Part shown: piece by piece, positions 25,541 through 34,076 of the stretch
Layout: every line of letters starts with the position of its first letter
Numbering within the stretch: position 1 is the first letter of the stretch
Assembly: GCF_030268885.1 (NCBI RefSeq)
Contig: NZ_BSSA01000020.1
Location: 1 to 64,000, forward strand
Direction: 5' to 3'
DNA length: 64,000 nucleotides
Source: Kitasatospora phosalacinea
GTDB taxonomy: Bacteria; Actinomycetota; Actinomycetes; Streptomycetales; Streptomycetaceae
Program-made: the position numbers and the translations under genes
Notes under the pieces: generated by a model
Seen by the model: only the letters and a program-made list of their open reading frames with translations
The model's database searches: none
What the model was told of the DNA's origin: nothing

Positions 25541-26625
25541 CAGAACACCACCACCGAGCGCAGCACCTCGCCGCGCTGCATCCGGGCGAACGCCTCCTCC
25601 ACGCCGTCCAGCGGGACGGTCTCGCTGACGAACGCGTCCAGGTCCAGGCGGCCCTGCAGGTACAGGTCGATCAGCATCGGGAAGTCCCGCTCCGGCAGGC
25701 AGTCCCCGTACCAGGACGACTTGAGCGCGCCGCCCCGACCGAACACGTCCAGCAGCGGCAGCTCCAGCCGCATCTCCGGCGTCGGCACGCCCACCAGGAC
25801 CACGGTGCCCGCCAGGTCGCGGGCGTAGAACGCCTGCCGGTACGTCTCCGGGCGGCCGACCGCGTCGATCACCACGTCGGCGCCGTGGCCGCCGGTCAGG
25901 CTGCGGATCGTCTCCACCGCGTCCACCGCGCGGGAGTTGACGGTGTGGGTGGCGCCCAGGCGCTGCGCGGTGGCGAGCTTGCGGTCGTCCACGTCCACCG
26001 CGATGATCGTGCCCGCCCCGGCCAGCCGGGAGCCCACCACCGCCGCGTTGCCCACGCCGCCGCAGCCGATCACCGCGACGCTGTCGCCCCGGCCCACCTG
26101 GCCGGTGTTGATCGCCGCGCCCAGACCGGCCATCACCCCGCAGCCCAGCAGACCCGCCGCGGCCGGGGACGCCGCCGGGTCGACCTTGGTGCACTGGCCC
26201 GCGGCGACCAGCGTCTTCTCCGCGAAGGCACCGATGCCCAGCGCCGGGGACAGCTCGGTGCCGTCCTCCAGCGTCATCTTCTGCTCCGCGTTGTGGGTGG
26301 CGAAGCAGTACCACGGCCGACCGCGCTTGCAGGCCCGACAACTACCGCACACCGCACGCCAGTTGAGGATCACGAAGTCACCCGGGGAGAGGTCCGCCAC
26401 GCCCGCGCCGACCGACTCCACCACGCCCGCCGCCTCGTGCCCCAGCAGGAACGGGAACTCGTCGTTGATCCCGCCCTCCCGGTAGTGCAGGTCCGTGTGG
26501 CACACCCCGCACGCCTGCACCCGCACCACCGCCTCACCCGGCCCCGGATCCGGCACCACGACGGGCACCACCTCCACCGGCGCCCCCTTCGCACGTGCGA
26601 TCACACCCCGGACAACCTGAGCCAT
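25540..26625 (-). CDS. S-(hydroxymethyl)mycothiol dehydrogenase (zinc alcohol dehydrogenase family)
   Basis: A 361-residue class III-type zinc-dependent dehydrogenase that oxidises the formaldehyde-mycothiol adduct with NAD+. It is known as MscR or AdhE2 in mycobacteria. Catalytic zinc ligands include Cys42 in GVCHTD and His63-Glu64 in GHEAAG. The structural zinc cysteines are 93, 96, 99 and 107 (AVCGSCRACKRGRPWYC). The NAD-binding fold has GCGGVGNAAV, ending in an acidic DVDDRK. The FATHNAEQKMTLEDG segment and overall length fit the mycothiol group rather than the glutathione group. The ATG at 26625 follows a GAGGACGGGTACGGAG stretch. It is first in a two-gene operon with the MBL hydrolase. 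Confidence 0.88.
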   Translation of the reverse strand: MAQVVRGVIARAKGAPVEVVPVVVPDPGPGEAVVRVQACGVCHTDLHYREGGINDEFPFLLGHEAAGVVESVGAGVADLSPGDFVILNWRAVCGSCRACKRGRPWYCFATHNAEQKMTLEDGTELSPALGIGAFAEKTLVAAGQCTKVDPAASPAAAGLLGCGVMAGLGAAINTGQVGRGDSVAVIGCGGVGNAAVVGSRLAGAGTIIAVDVDDRKLATAQRLGATHTVNSRAVDAVETIRSLTGGHGADVVIDAVGRPETYRQAFYARDLAGTVVLVGVPTPEMRLELPLLDVFGRGGALKSSWYGDCLPERDFPMLIDLYLQGRLDLDAFVSETVPLDGVEEAFARMQRGEVLRSVVVF

Positions 26626-27161
26626 CTCCGTACCCGTCCTCGCTCGGCCAACGGCGGCGCCCGGTGCTGGACGCCGCCCAGCAGCGAACTTACGCGCTTT
26701 CAGCTGCGAAGTCGCCCGTGGGGTCCGGCGGCACGCGTGGTGCCTCCGGCGGGGTTCACGGCGGGGCGGCGGCCTCCGGTGCGAACTCCGGCCGTGGGCG
26801 GCCGTGGTGGGGACGGGATCCTCCGGGAAGGGCTCGTACCCGACCGGCAGCCCGGTCTGCCCGAGCAGGTCCGGCGCGAGGCCGGGTCCGCCCGCGAGCG
26901 CCGCCCGGCGGGCGCGCTCCACGGTTCCAGGAACTCCCGCCCCCGGTCCGTGCCCCCTTCGGTCCTCTGTGCCGCCGTGATCGACGGACCCCGCTCCAGC
27001 AAGCACGTCCCACCGTCAGCGGACTGGGCCGTTCGTGTGGTGAGCGCAGGGCATCGGTGAAGGTTCTGCGTCGATGTGCGGATCTCCGGGCCGGGCGGGT
27101 AGTCGGGGTCCTGCCGTCACCTTTCGGCACCGCCGCCGCCGTCTGGAAGGAAGCCGCCCGC
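26626..27161. other. intergenic region without a supported gene
   Basis: About 535 bases between the divergent dehydrogenase and SsgA-like genes. A minus frame contains a protein-like stretch (AGGPGLAPDLLGQTGLPVGY near 26830-26900), but it has no start, no ribosome site and no recognised family. It may be a gene remnant. The promoters of both flanking genes must be here; the A/T-rich patch at 26690-26705 is the best candidate for the dehydrogenase. Confidence 0.45.
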
Positions 27162-27569
27162 ATGGCCGTCGCCACCTGCTGGTCCACCACCGTCACGCTC
27201 CCGCACAGCCCGCACCCCGACCTGGCGGTGGAGGCCGGGCTGCACTTCGACACCTCGCTGCCGTACGCCGTCCGGCTGGCCTTCCCGCCGGTGGGCCGGA
27301 TCGACGCCGTGGAGTGGGTGTTCGGCCGCGACCTGCTCAACGAGGGACGCCTCGCCCCCGCCGGACACGGTGACGTCACCGTCCGCCCCGGCGCCGTCGG
27401 CGAGGTGCTGGTCACCCTGCACGGCGGCACCGGGGAAGCGGTGGTCAGCATCCCGGCCGAGATCGTCACCGGCTTCCTGGTCGAGTGCTACTCCCTCGTC
27501 CCGGCCGGCCGCGAGGGCGACCACCTGGACGTGGACGGCCTGATCACCCGCGTCCTGGAAGCCTCCTGA
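27162..27569 (+). CDS. SsgA-like sporulation/cell-division regulator, second copy
   Basis: A 135-residue SsgA-family protein. Landmarks in order: GLHFDTSLPYAVRLAFPPVG, then VEWVFGRDLLNEGRLAPAGH and GDVTVRP, GEAVVSIPAEIVTGFL, and the C-terminal VPAGREGDHLDVDGLI. The ATG at 27162 follows AAGGAAG. It is closer to typical SALP length than the copy at 2506. The two share the FxRDLLxxG core but little else, so they are distinct paralogues rather than a recent duplication. It lies just upstream of sigK, about 190 bp apart, with a possible promoter between. Confidence 0.88.
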   Translation: MAVATCWSTTVTLPHSPHPDLAVEAGLHFDTSLPYAVRLAFPPVGRIDAVEWVFGRDLLNEGRLAPAGHGDVTVRPGAVGEVLVTLHGGTGEAVVSIPAEIVTGFLVECYSLVPAGREGDHLDVDGLITRVLEAS

Positions 27570-27625
27570 CGAACCACCGGGCCCCGCAGCCGTAGGAGGT
27601 GCGCCGAGGCGCGCCCCCGGCGGGG

Positions 27626-27652
27626 CAATCCGGGCGGGCGGCCGTGACGAAC
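27626..27652 (+). promoter_or_regulatory. possible weak SigK-type promoter upstream of sigK
   Basis: CAATCC, 15 bases, then ACGAAC. The first 12 bases after and including CAATCC are almost identical to the promoter of the FAD-oxidase operon at 33553-33579, but the -10 element departs from CCGAAT at two positions. Autoregulation is plausible but unproven. Confidence 0.3.
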
Positions 27653-27761
27653 AGCGGTGGAGAAGTGTCGTCGATTCGCCGCGGCCGGGGTTCCGGCCGT
27701 CGCCAGGGGAGGCCCCGGTGCCGGTGGTGCAGTGCAGGAACGTCCGTTGCGGGGCGGCGGG

Positions 27762-28346
27762 ATGAGCCGCGTGGTGTCGCTGGCCCCGCCGCGCAGGCCG
27801 GGGCCCGACCTGGGGGAGCTGCTGTCACGGGTGGTGCGCGGCGACCAGGAGGCGTTCGCCGCGCTGTACGACGCCGTCGCCGGGCCGGTGCTCGGGCTGG
27901 TGCGGCGGGTGGTGCGGGACGCCGCGCAGTCCGAGGAGGTCGCCCAGGAGGTGCTGCTGGAGGTGTGGCGCACCGCGGCCCGCTACCGGGCCGAGCGCGG
28001 CGAGGTGCTGCCCTGGGTGCTGACCATCGCGCACCGGCGGGCCGTCGACCGGGTCCGCTCCGCGCAGGCCGCCGCCGACCGCGACCGGCGGGCCGCGGCC
28101 GCCTCGCAGGCCCCGGCCTTCGACGAGGTCGTCGAACAGGTCGAGGGCCGGTTGGAGCGGGAACAGGTGCGGCGCTGCCTGCGGACGCTGACGGAGCTCC
28201 AGCGCGAGTCGCTGACGCTCGCGTACTACCGCGGCTACAGCTACCCCGAGGTCGCCCAGGTGCTCGGCGCGCCGCTCGGCACCGTCAAGACCCGGATGCG
28301 CGACGCCCTGATCCGGATGCGCGACTGCCTGGGGGTGGCCGCGTGA
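27762..28346 (+). CDS. sigK: ECF RNA polymerase sigma factor SigK
   Basis: A 194-residue ECF sigma factor. Region 2 is FAALYDAVAGPVLGLVRRVV, then SEEVAQEVLLEVWRTAARY. Region 4 is LTELQRESLTLAYYRGYSYP, then EVAQVLGAPLGTVKTRMRDA. The ATG at 27762 was chosen over the upstream ATG at 27657 because similarity begins about 15 residues later and GGGGCGGCGGG precedes it. Its stop overlaps the GTG of an RskA-type anti-sigma gene. The gene content next door (DUF1295, cyclopropane synthase, DUF1365, FAD oxidase) is that of the mycobacterial sigK locus. That context, more than sequence alone, supports the name. Confidence 0.85.
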   Translation: MSRVVSLAPPRRPGPDLGELLSRVVRGDQEAFAALYDAVAGPVLGLVRRVVRDAAQSEEVAQEVLLEVWRTAARYRAERGEVLPWVLTIAHRRAVDRVRSAQAAADRDRRAAAASQAPAFDEVVEQVEGRLEREQVRRCLRTLTELQRESLTLAYYRGYSYPEVAQVLGAPLGTVKTRMRDALIRMRDCLGVAA

Positions 28347-29080
28347 ACGCCCTCGACCCGCACACCCTGACCGGCGCGTACGCCGCGCACGCCCTCGACC
28401 CGGAGGAACGCGATGCCTTCGAACGCCACCTCGGCCACTGCCCGTCCTGCGCCCAGGAGACCGCCGAGTTCGCCGCCACCCTGGCCCGGCTCGGGGCGGC
28501 CGAGACGGTCACCCCGCCGCCGGAGCTGAAGGCCCGGGTGCTGGCCGCGCTGCCCGGCGTCCGCCAGGAGGCCCCGCAGCTCGCCCGGACGGCCCGGCCC
28601 CGCGCCCGACCGGCCCGCCGCGCACCGCGGTTCGCCCTCGCCGCCTGCCTCGCACTGGCCCTCGGCGCGGGCGCGGTCGCCGTCCAGCAGCACCGGGAGG
28701 CCGAGCGGGCCCGCGACCGGGCCGCCGCCCTCGCCCGCCAGCAGCAGACCGTCGCCGCCCTGCTCACCGCACCCGACGCCCGCACCGCGACCGCCGCCAC
28801 CGCCGGGGGCGGCACCGGCACCGTCGTCTGGTCGGCCGCCCGCGACCAGGCCGGTTTCCTCGCCACCGGCCTCCCCGCCCCGGGCCCCGGCCGCACCTAC
28901 CAGCTCTGGTACGACGACGCGGGCACCATGCGCCCCGCGGGCCTGCTCCCCACCGGCAGCGGCACCCTGCTGCTCACCGGCGCCCTCGACGGCGCGGCGG
29001 GCGTCGGCGTCACCCTGGAACCGGCGGGCGGCTCCGCGCACCCGAGCGGGGCGCCGGTGCTGCTGCTGCCGTTCAGCTGA
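28343..29080 (+). CDS. rskA: anti-sigma-K factor RskA
   Basis: A 245-residue transmembrane anti-sigma factor. The N-terminal zinc-binding anti-sigma domain has His29-x3-Cys33-x2-Cys36 (HLGHCPSC). One membrane helix follows (about 95-113, RFALAACLALALGAGAVAV). The extracytoplasmic RskA domain ends GVGVTLEPAGGS. It sequesters SigK until regulated proteolysis or a redox signal releases it. The GTG at 28343 overlaps the sigK stop (GTGA), so expression is coupled. It is convergent with the DUF1295 gene, with a hairpin between them. Confidence 0.87.
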   Translation: MNALDPHTLTGAYAAHALDPEERDAFERHLGHCPSCAQETAEFAATLARLGAAETVTPPPELKARVLAALPGVRQEAPQLARTARPRARPARRAPRFALAACLALALGAGAVAVQQHREAERARDRAAALARQQQTVAALLTAPDARTATAATAGGGTGTVVWSAARDQAGFLATGLPAPGPGRTYQLWYDDAGTMRPAGLLPTGSGTLLLTGALDGAAGVGVTLEPAGGSAHPSGAPVLLLPFS

Positions 29081-29091
29081 GGAGGGGGAGC

Positions 29092-29125
29092 GGGCCGGTG
29101 GCGGTCGCAGACCGACGACCGGCCC
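29092..29125. terminator. hairpin between rskA and the convergent DUF1295 gene
   Basis: GGGCCGGT (29092-29099) pairs with ACCGGCCC (29118-29125), and an inner GGTC/GACC pair extends the stem. It lies 12 bp after the rskA stop in a convergent gap, as expected for an intrinsic terminator in this GC-rich genome. Confidence 0.5.
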
Positions 29126-29249
29126 CGGCCCCGCCCCGTGCAGCCGGTGGCGCTGCAGGCCTCCGCCCGGGTGCTGGTAGGACCGGCCCGCACCGACCCG
29201 GCGACCGCCGCAGGGCGGACCACCGGTGCGGGGGCGGGGCGGCGGGCGT

Positions 29250-30062
29250 TCAGCGGCCGTGGGGGCGGCGGGGCGGGAGGGGGAGGAACGGGCTGGTGCG
29301 GGCGGTGTACTCCGCCCAGCCGGGGCGGTCGGTGGTGGCGAGGTGGCGTTCCAGCATCGGCTTGCCGCTGCCGAAGGCGAGCAGCCAGGTCATCAGCAGC
29401 GGGCTGCCGACGAACGCCCAGCCGACCGGGTGGTCGGCGGCCAGCAGGAACAGGCCCCACCAGACGCAGGCGTCACCGAAGTAGTTGGGATGGCGGGTGT
29501 ACCGCCACAGGCCGCGGTCCATGACCCGGCCGCGGTGGGCCGGGTCGGCCTTGAAGCGGGCGAGCTGGGCGTCGCCGACGGCCTCGAAGAACAGGCCGAC
29601 CGCCCAGAGCGCGGTGCCCGCCCAGGCGGTCGGGCCGGGCGGCTCGGGCAGGTACTGGGCGGCCAGCACCGGGAGGGCGACGAACCAGACCAGGGCGGCC
29701 TGCAGCAGGTAGACGATCCGCAGCGCGTACCGGGTGCGGGGCGCCCCGGCGGGGGCCCTGGCGAGCATCCGGGCGTAGCGCGGGTCCTCGGGCAGGCCGC
29801 GGGCCCGCCACCACAGGTGGGCGGCCAGGCGCAGGCCCCAGACCGTCACCAGGGCGGTGGCCAGCGCCCGGCGGCCCCCGTCGCCGTACCCGGCGGACAG
29901 CGCGCAGCCGGTCAGTGCGGCGGCGGTGAAGGCCAGGCCCCAGGCGACGTCCACGCCGCGGTGGCGGCCGGTGCGCACCCCGACCGCGAAGGCGGCCAGC
30001 ATGACGGCCAGCACCGCGGCGGCGGAGGCGGCCGCACCGGTGGCGAACGCGGCGGCGTTCAC
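29250..30062 (-). CDS. DUF1295 membrane protein (steroid 5-alpha-reductase-like fold), sigK locus
   Basis: A 270-residue polytopic membrane protein with about six to seven helices. The C-terminal DUF1295/ICMT-like motif is LWRYTRHPNYFGDACVWWGL, followed by a charged tail with PMLERHLATTDRPGWAEYTA. Homologues are membrane reductases or methyltransferases acting on lipids; the exact reaction is unknown. The GTG at 30062 overlaps the stop of the cyclopropane synthase gene. It corresponds to Rv0446c of the tuberculosis sigK locus by order and domain. It is the last gene of the four-gene minus operon. Confidence 0.85.
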   Translation of the reverse strand: MNAAAFATGAAASAAAVLAVMLAAFAVGVRTGRHRGVDVAWGLAFTAAALTGCALSAGYGDGGRRALATALVTVWGLRLAAHLWWRARGLPEDPRYARMLARAPAGAPRTRYALRIVYLLQAALVWFVALPVLAAQYLPEPPGPTAWAGTALWAVGLFFEAVGDAQLARFKADPAHRGRVMDRGLWRYTRHPNYFGDACVWWGLFLLAADHPVGWAFVGSPLLMTWLLAFGSGKPMLERHLATTDRPGWAEYTARTSPFLPLPPRRPHGR

Positions 30063-31336
30063 CGCAGGCCGTCCCGGGTCAGCAGCACCTGGTGGACGTT
30101 CAGGTAACCGGAGCGGAACCCGGCCTCCGAGTACGCCAGGTACAGCTCCCACATCCGGCGGAACACCGCGTCGAAGCCCAGCGCCGCGACCTCCTCGGCG
30201 CGCTCCGTGAAGCGCTCCCGCCACAGCCGCAGGGTCTGCGCGTAGTGCGGCCCGTACGCGTCCGCGCCGACCACCCGCAGCCGGGTGTGCGCGGCGGCGG
30301 TGTCGGCGACCGCCCGCAGCGAGGGGATCTGCCCGCCGGGGAACACGTACTTGAGGATCCAGGTGTACGTGCCGCTGCTGGCCAGCATCCGGGCGTGCGG
30401 CATGGTGATGGCCTGCAGGGCGACCCGGCCGCCGGGGGCGAGCAGCCCGTCCAGGGCGGTGAAGTAGGCGGGCCAGAACGGGCGTCCGACGGCCTCGATC
30501 ATCTCCACGCTGACGATCGCGTCGAACTCGCCCCGCACGTCCCGGTAGTCGCACAGCCGGACGTCGACCCGGGCGGACTGCCCGGCGTCGGCGATCCGTC
30601 GCCGGGCCAGCGCGAGCTGCTCGGCGGAGAGCGTCACGCTGACCACCTCGGCGCCGCGGGCCGCGGCGCGCAGGGCGAGTTCGCCCCAGCCGGTGCCGAT
30701 CTCCAGCAGCCGGGTGCCGGGGCCGACCCGGGCCAGGTCCAGCAGCCGGTCGATCTTGCGGTGCTGGGCGGGCACCAGGTCGCTCCAGCGGGTGGCGGGC
30801 GAGGGGTCGGAGAACACCGCCGAGGAGTACGACATGGTCGGGTCCAGGAACAGCGCGAACAGCTCGTTCGACAGGTCGTAGTGCCGGTGGACGTTCTGCC
30901 GGGCGTTGGCCGTGGTGGACAGCTCCTCGGCCGGGGTCCGCCGCAGGTACAGCCGCCGCAGCGCCGCCGTGCCGGGCGGCACCAGGGTCTCCGGGGCGGC
31001 GGCCAGCGCGGTCAGCAGGCGGACCAGGTCCGGGCTGTCCCAGTCGCCCGCCTGGTAGGACTCGCCGAAGCCGATCAGGCCGCCCGCGCCGAGCCGGTGC
31101 GCGAACGCCTCCGGCCGGTGCAGCCGCAGCACCGGCGCCCCGGGCGGTGCGGGCCGCAGCAGCCGCCCGCCCGGCAGTTCGACCCGCAGCCCGCGGCGGG
31201 CCGCCGCCCGGCGCAGCAGCCACCCGGCCGCCGCGGCCCGCACGGGGGCGTGCGGCACCCGGGCGACGTCCGGCCAGCGCAGCGGGTCGACGGTGGGCGA
31301 GGGGAACGGGGTGGCGGTGGTGGGGGCGGTGGTCAT
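30059..31336 (-). CDS. cyclopropane-fatty-acyl-phospholipid synthase family SAM methyltransferase
   Basis: A 425-residue enzyme adding a methylene or methyl group from S-adenosylmethionine to unsaturated acyl chains of membrane phospholipids. The N-terminal lipid-binding part is followed by NARQNVHRHYDLSNELFALF and LDPTMSYSSAVF. The SAM-binding motif is LLEIGTGWGELALRAA, and SVEMIEAVG and YTWILKYVFPGGQIPSL are further CFA motifs. It is equivalent to UfaA1 (Rv0447c) in the mycobacterial sigK locus. ATG 31336 has a GGAGAGG site ten bases upstream. An in-frame GTG at 31372 overlaps the DUF1365 stop and would add 12 residues. It is co-transcribed and coupled with its neighbours. Confidence 0.9.
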   Translation of the reverse strand: MTTAPTTATPFPSPTVDPLRWPDVARVPHAPVRAAAAGWLLRRAAARRGLRVELPGGRLLRPAPPGAPVLRLHRPEAFAHRLGAGGLIGFGESYQAGDWDSPDLVRLLTALAAAPETLVPPGTAALRRLYLRRTPAEELSTTANARQNVHRHYDLSNELFALFLDPTMSYSSAVFSDPSPATRWSDLVPAQHRKIDRLLDLARVGPGTRLLEIGTGWGELALRAAARGAEVVSVTLSAEQLALARRRIADAGQSARVDVRLCDYRDVRGEFDAIVSVEMIEAVGRPFWPAYFTALDGLLAPGGRVALQAITMPHARMLASSGTYTWILKYVFPGGQIPSLRAVADTAAAHTRLRVVGADAYGPHYAQTLRLWRERFTERAEEVAALGFDAVFRRMWELYLAYSEAGFRSGYLNVHQVLLTRDGLR

Positions 31337-31368
31337 CGGGGCGGGGCCTCTCCGGAGCGGTTCGGTGG

Positions 31369-32151
31369 TCACGGGCGGGCCGCCCGTTCGGCGGACGGGC
31401 GGGGGTGGACGGGCAGGCCGCGCAGCCACAGCCGCACGCCCTGGACGCGGATCCGCAGGCTGACGGCGAAGGTCGCCAGCGGGTACCGGAGGGTGGTCCG
31501 CAGCAGGGCGGCCGGGCCCGCGGGGCGGCCGGTGCCGGAGACGGTGGCGGTCAGGGCCGGGCCGCCGGGCAGCTCCAGGCGGACCGACAGGTGCAGGCGG
31601 GCGCCGTCCGGGGCGGGCTCGGGCAGCAGCAGGTGGTAGCGGCCGTCGGGCGGCAGGAACGGCGAGACGTAGAAGTCCTTCGCGACCCCGGCCAGCCCGG
31701 CGGCGTCCGGGCGCAGCAGGTAGCGGTGCCGCTCGCCGTAGGTGTTGTGGACCTCGGCGACGGTGCACAGCGGCGCGCCCGCCGCGTCCCGGCACCAGTA
31801 CACCGTGAGCGGGTTGAACACGTGCCCGAGCGAGCGGGCCTGGGCGAGCATCAGCACCCGGCCGCCGTCCAGCTGCAGGCCGTGCGCGGCGAGGTCGCGC
31901 TCCAGGTCGCCGCGGAGGGTGGGGGAGCCGGGGTGCAGGGCGTGGTCGCGGGGCAGGAAGCGGGCCAACGGGCGCAGCGGCCACGGCAGTTGCGGCAGCG
32001 CGTCGAGGTCGACCAGCCAGAGCGGGAAGCGGTGGCGGAACACCCGGCGGGGCTCGGCGCGGACGTGCGTGGTGCGGGCCTCGTACAGCAGCGCGCCCCA
32101 CGGGCCGGGCAGTGCCGCCCGGGGCGCGAGGGCGGGGTCGTTCAGGCTCAC
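31369..32151 (-). CDS. DUF1365 family protein, sigK locus
   Basis: A 260-residue protein. Family landmarks: ALYEARTTHVR-type start (GALLYEARTTHVRAEPRRVF), GHVFNPLTVYWC near 110, VAEVHNTYGERHRYLL, and KDFYVSPFLPPDGRYHLLL. The biochemical function is unknown. It nearly always neighbours a CFA-type methyltransferase and an FAD amine-oxidase-like protein, so it probably takes part in the same lipid modification. The GTG at 32151 overlaps the stop of the oxidase gene (GTGA). It corresponds to Rv0448c. Confidence 0.87.
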   Translation of the reverse strand: MSLNDPALAPRAALPGPWGALLYEARTTHVRAEPRRVFRHRFPLWLVDLDALPQLPWPLRPLARFLPRDHALHPGSPTLRGDLERDLAAHGLQLDGGRVLMLAQARSLGHVFNPLTVYWCRDAAGAPLCTVAEVHNTYGERHRYLLRPDAAGLAGVAKDFYVSPFLPPDGRYHLLLPEPAPDGARLHLSVRLELPGGPALTATVSGTGRPAGPAALLRTTLRYPLATFAVSLRIRVQGVRLWLRGLPVHPRPSAERAARP

Positions 32152-33500
32152 GGGGCGACCGCCGCGAGCAGCCGGTCGGCGGCGGCCAGGCCGGAGCGGC
32201 AGCCGTCCTCGTGGAACCCCCAGCCGTGGTGGGCGCCCGCGAACGCGGTGCGGCCGGTGGCCAGTTCGGGCAGCCGCCGCTGCGCGGCGACCGTGCGGGC
32301 GGTGTACACCGGGTGCTCGTAGACGGTGCGCGAGACCACCAGCTCCTCGGGGACGGGGGAGTGCTCGTCCTCGTTCAGCGTCACCAGGTAGTCCTCCGCC
32401 CCGCCCAGCCGCAGCAGCCGGTTCAGGTGGTAGCTGACCCGGACCCGGTCGGAGGGGGCGTCGCAGCTCGGCATCCGGTAGTTCCAGGAGGCGCGGGCCC
32501 AGGCCGCCCGGGGCAGCAGCGAGGCGTCCCGGTGCAGCACCGTCGGGTTGCGCGAGTACTCGAACGCGCCCAGCACCTCCCGCTCGGCCCGGGTCGGGTC
32601 GGCCAGCAGCCGCAGCGCCTGGTCGGCGTGGGTGGCCACCACCACGGCGTCCGCCCCGGTCGAGCGCCCGTCCTCGGTGGTGACCGTGACGCCGTCCGGG
32701 TGGCGGCGCACCGCGCGCACCGGCGCCGCGTGGTGCACCGTGCCGGACCGGGCGGTGACGTGCTCGGCGATCCGCGCCACGTACGCGGCCGAGCCGCCGA
32801 CCACGGTGCGCCAGGTCGGCGAGCCGCTGACGCTCAGCAGACCGTGGTTGGCCAGGAACGTGAACAGGTAGCGGGCCGGGTAGTCCCCCGCGAGGTCCGG
32901 CGCGCAGGACCAGACCGCGGACACCACCGGCGTCATGAAGTGCCCCACGAAGTACGGCGAGAAGCCGGACTGCTCCAGGAAGTCGCGCAGGCTCGGGTCG
33001 CCCAGCCCCGGATCGGCCACCAGGGCGCGTGCCAGCCGGTGGAAGCGCGGCACCTCGCCGAGCATCCGCAGGTACCGGCGGCGCAGCAGCGAGCCCGGCG
33101 TCGCCAGCAGCCCCGCCGGGCCGCGCGCCCCCGCGTACTCCAGCCCGCAGCCCTCGCAGCGCACCGACATGCTCATGTCGCTCTCCTGGGTGCGCACCCC
33201 CAACTCGCCGAACAGGCCGACCAGTTCCGGGTACGTCCGGGCGTTGTGCACCAGGAAGCCGGTGTCCAGCGCCAGCTCCCGGCCGTCCGCCGCCGTGGTC
33301 CGCTGGGTGTGCGCGTGCCCGCCCAGCCGCCCCTCCGCCTCGAACAGCTCCACCGTCACCCCGGCCCGCGCCAGCGCGTACGCCGCGCTCAGCCCGGACA
33401 CCCCGGCCCCCACCACGGCCACCCGCCGCACGCCCGAGGGGCGGCGGCGCGGCGGAGGTGGGACGGAGCCTCCGCTGGAAACGGTGCCGAGTGTCGTCAC
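32148..33500 (-). CDS. FAD-dependent amine-oxidase-like oxidoreductase, sigK locus
   Basis: A 450-residue flavoprotein. The N-terminal dinucleotide-binding motif is VVGAGVSGLSAAYALARAG, followed by the acidic FEAEGRLGGHAHT ribose-binding segment. The C-terminal FAD segment is TAFAGAHHGWGFHEDGC. The middle has LDTGFLVHNARTYPELVGLF, typical of the Rv0449c-like branch found with DUF1365 and CFA synthases, which may desaturate or reduce lipid intermediates. GTG 33500 follows GGGGAGGA; the frame extends 18 codons further but without support. It is the first gene of the operon and is preceded by a SigK-like promoter. Confidence 0.87.
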   Translation of the reverse strand: MTTLGTVSSGGSVPPPPRRRPSGVRRVAVVGAGVSGLSAAYALARAGVTVELFEAEGRLGGHAHTQRTTAADGRELALDTGFLVHNARTYPELVGLFGELGVRTQESDMSMSVRCEGCGLEYAGARGPAGLLATPGSLLRRRYLRMLGEVPRFHRLARALVADPGLGDPSLRDFLEQSGFSPYFVGHFMTPVVSAVWSCAPDLAGDYPARYLFTFLANHGLLSVSGSPTWRTVVGGSAAYVARIAEHVTARSGTVHHAAPVRAVRRHPDGVTVTTEDGRSTGADAVVVATHADQALRLLADPTRAEREVLGAFEYSRNPTVLHRDASLLPRAAWARASWNYRMPSCDAPSDRVRVSYHLNRLLRLGGAEDYLVTLNEDEHSPVPEELVVSRTVYEHPVYTARTVAAQRRLPELATGRTAFAGAHHGWGFHEDGCRSGLAAADRLLAAVAP

Positions 33501-33552
33501 GTGGGTCCTCCCCGCTGCTCCCGGGCCGCCCTCGGCGACCCTCGTACCGGCC

Positions 33553-33579
33553 ATTCGGAGCCGCCGTCCGCCCGGATTG
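33553..33579 (-). promoter_or_regulatory. SigK-like promoter of the FAD oxidase operon
   Basis: On the minus strand: CAATCC (33579-33574), a 15-base spacer, then CCGAAT (33558-33553), which gives a leader of about 45 bases before GTG 33500. CCATCC/CCGAAT is the mycobacterial SigK consensus as I remember it. The same -10 and the same spacer length occur at 34077-34103. Confidence 0.65.
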
Positions 33580-33605
33580 CTCCGAACGGGGGACCGGTCC
33601 GCCGG

Positions 33606-34043
33606 TCAGGACCGGTCCAGCACCGCGGGCAGCCGCTGCTCCACCGCGTCGGCCAACCGCCCGAACTCCCGGCGCAGGAACGGCTCCGCCAGCCGCGCCA
33701 CCCCGTGGAAGCGCAGCCGGGCCCGGTAGCGGACCACCGCCCCGGACCCGTCCGGGGACGGGTCCACCAGGATCTCGTCGGTGGCCGTGACCGTCCGGTT
33801 GCGCCCGACGAACACCAGCCGGTCCGACTCCCGGGCCGCCAGCTCGTACACCAGCTCGGTGCGCCGCCCCCGGAACACCGACACGTTCCGCCAGCGCGCC
33901 CCCGGCACCGGCGGGCCCGCCCCCAGCGGGACGCACTCCGCGGTGCCCGGGTCCCACTCGGCGGCGTGCGCGAAGTCCGCCAGGTAGGCCAGCACCTCGC
34001 CCGCCGGGCGCACCGTCCGCATCTCCCGCACCACCTCGATCAC
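33606..34043 (-). CDS. SRPBCC (polyketide cyclase/START-like) family protein
   Basis: A 145-residue lipid-pocket protein: VIEVVREMRTVRPAGEVLAY, then LADFAHAAEWDPGTAECVP, the standard SRPBCC opening, and a C-terminal helix RLAEPFLRREFGRLADAVEQ. GTG 34043 is preferred to GTG 34061 because GAGGAGG lies six bases before it and the family N-terminus starts there. It is monocistronic with its own SigK-like promoter, so it is a probable extra member of the SigK regulon. It may bind or carry a hydrophobic ligand; the ligand is unknown. Confidence 0.78.
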   Translation of the reverse strand: MIEVVREMRTVRPAGEVLAYLADFAHAAEWDPGTAECVPLGAGPPVPGARWRNVSVFRGRRTELVYELAARESDRLVFVGRNRTVTATDEILVDPSPDGSGAVVRYRARLRFHGVARLAEPFLRREFGRLADAVEQRLPAVLDRS

Positions 34044-34076
34044 CCGGACCTCCTCGTTCACGGCACGACGACCGGC

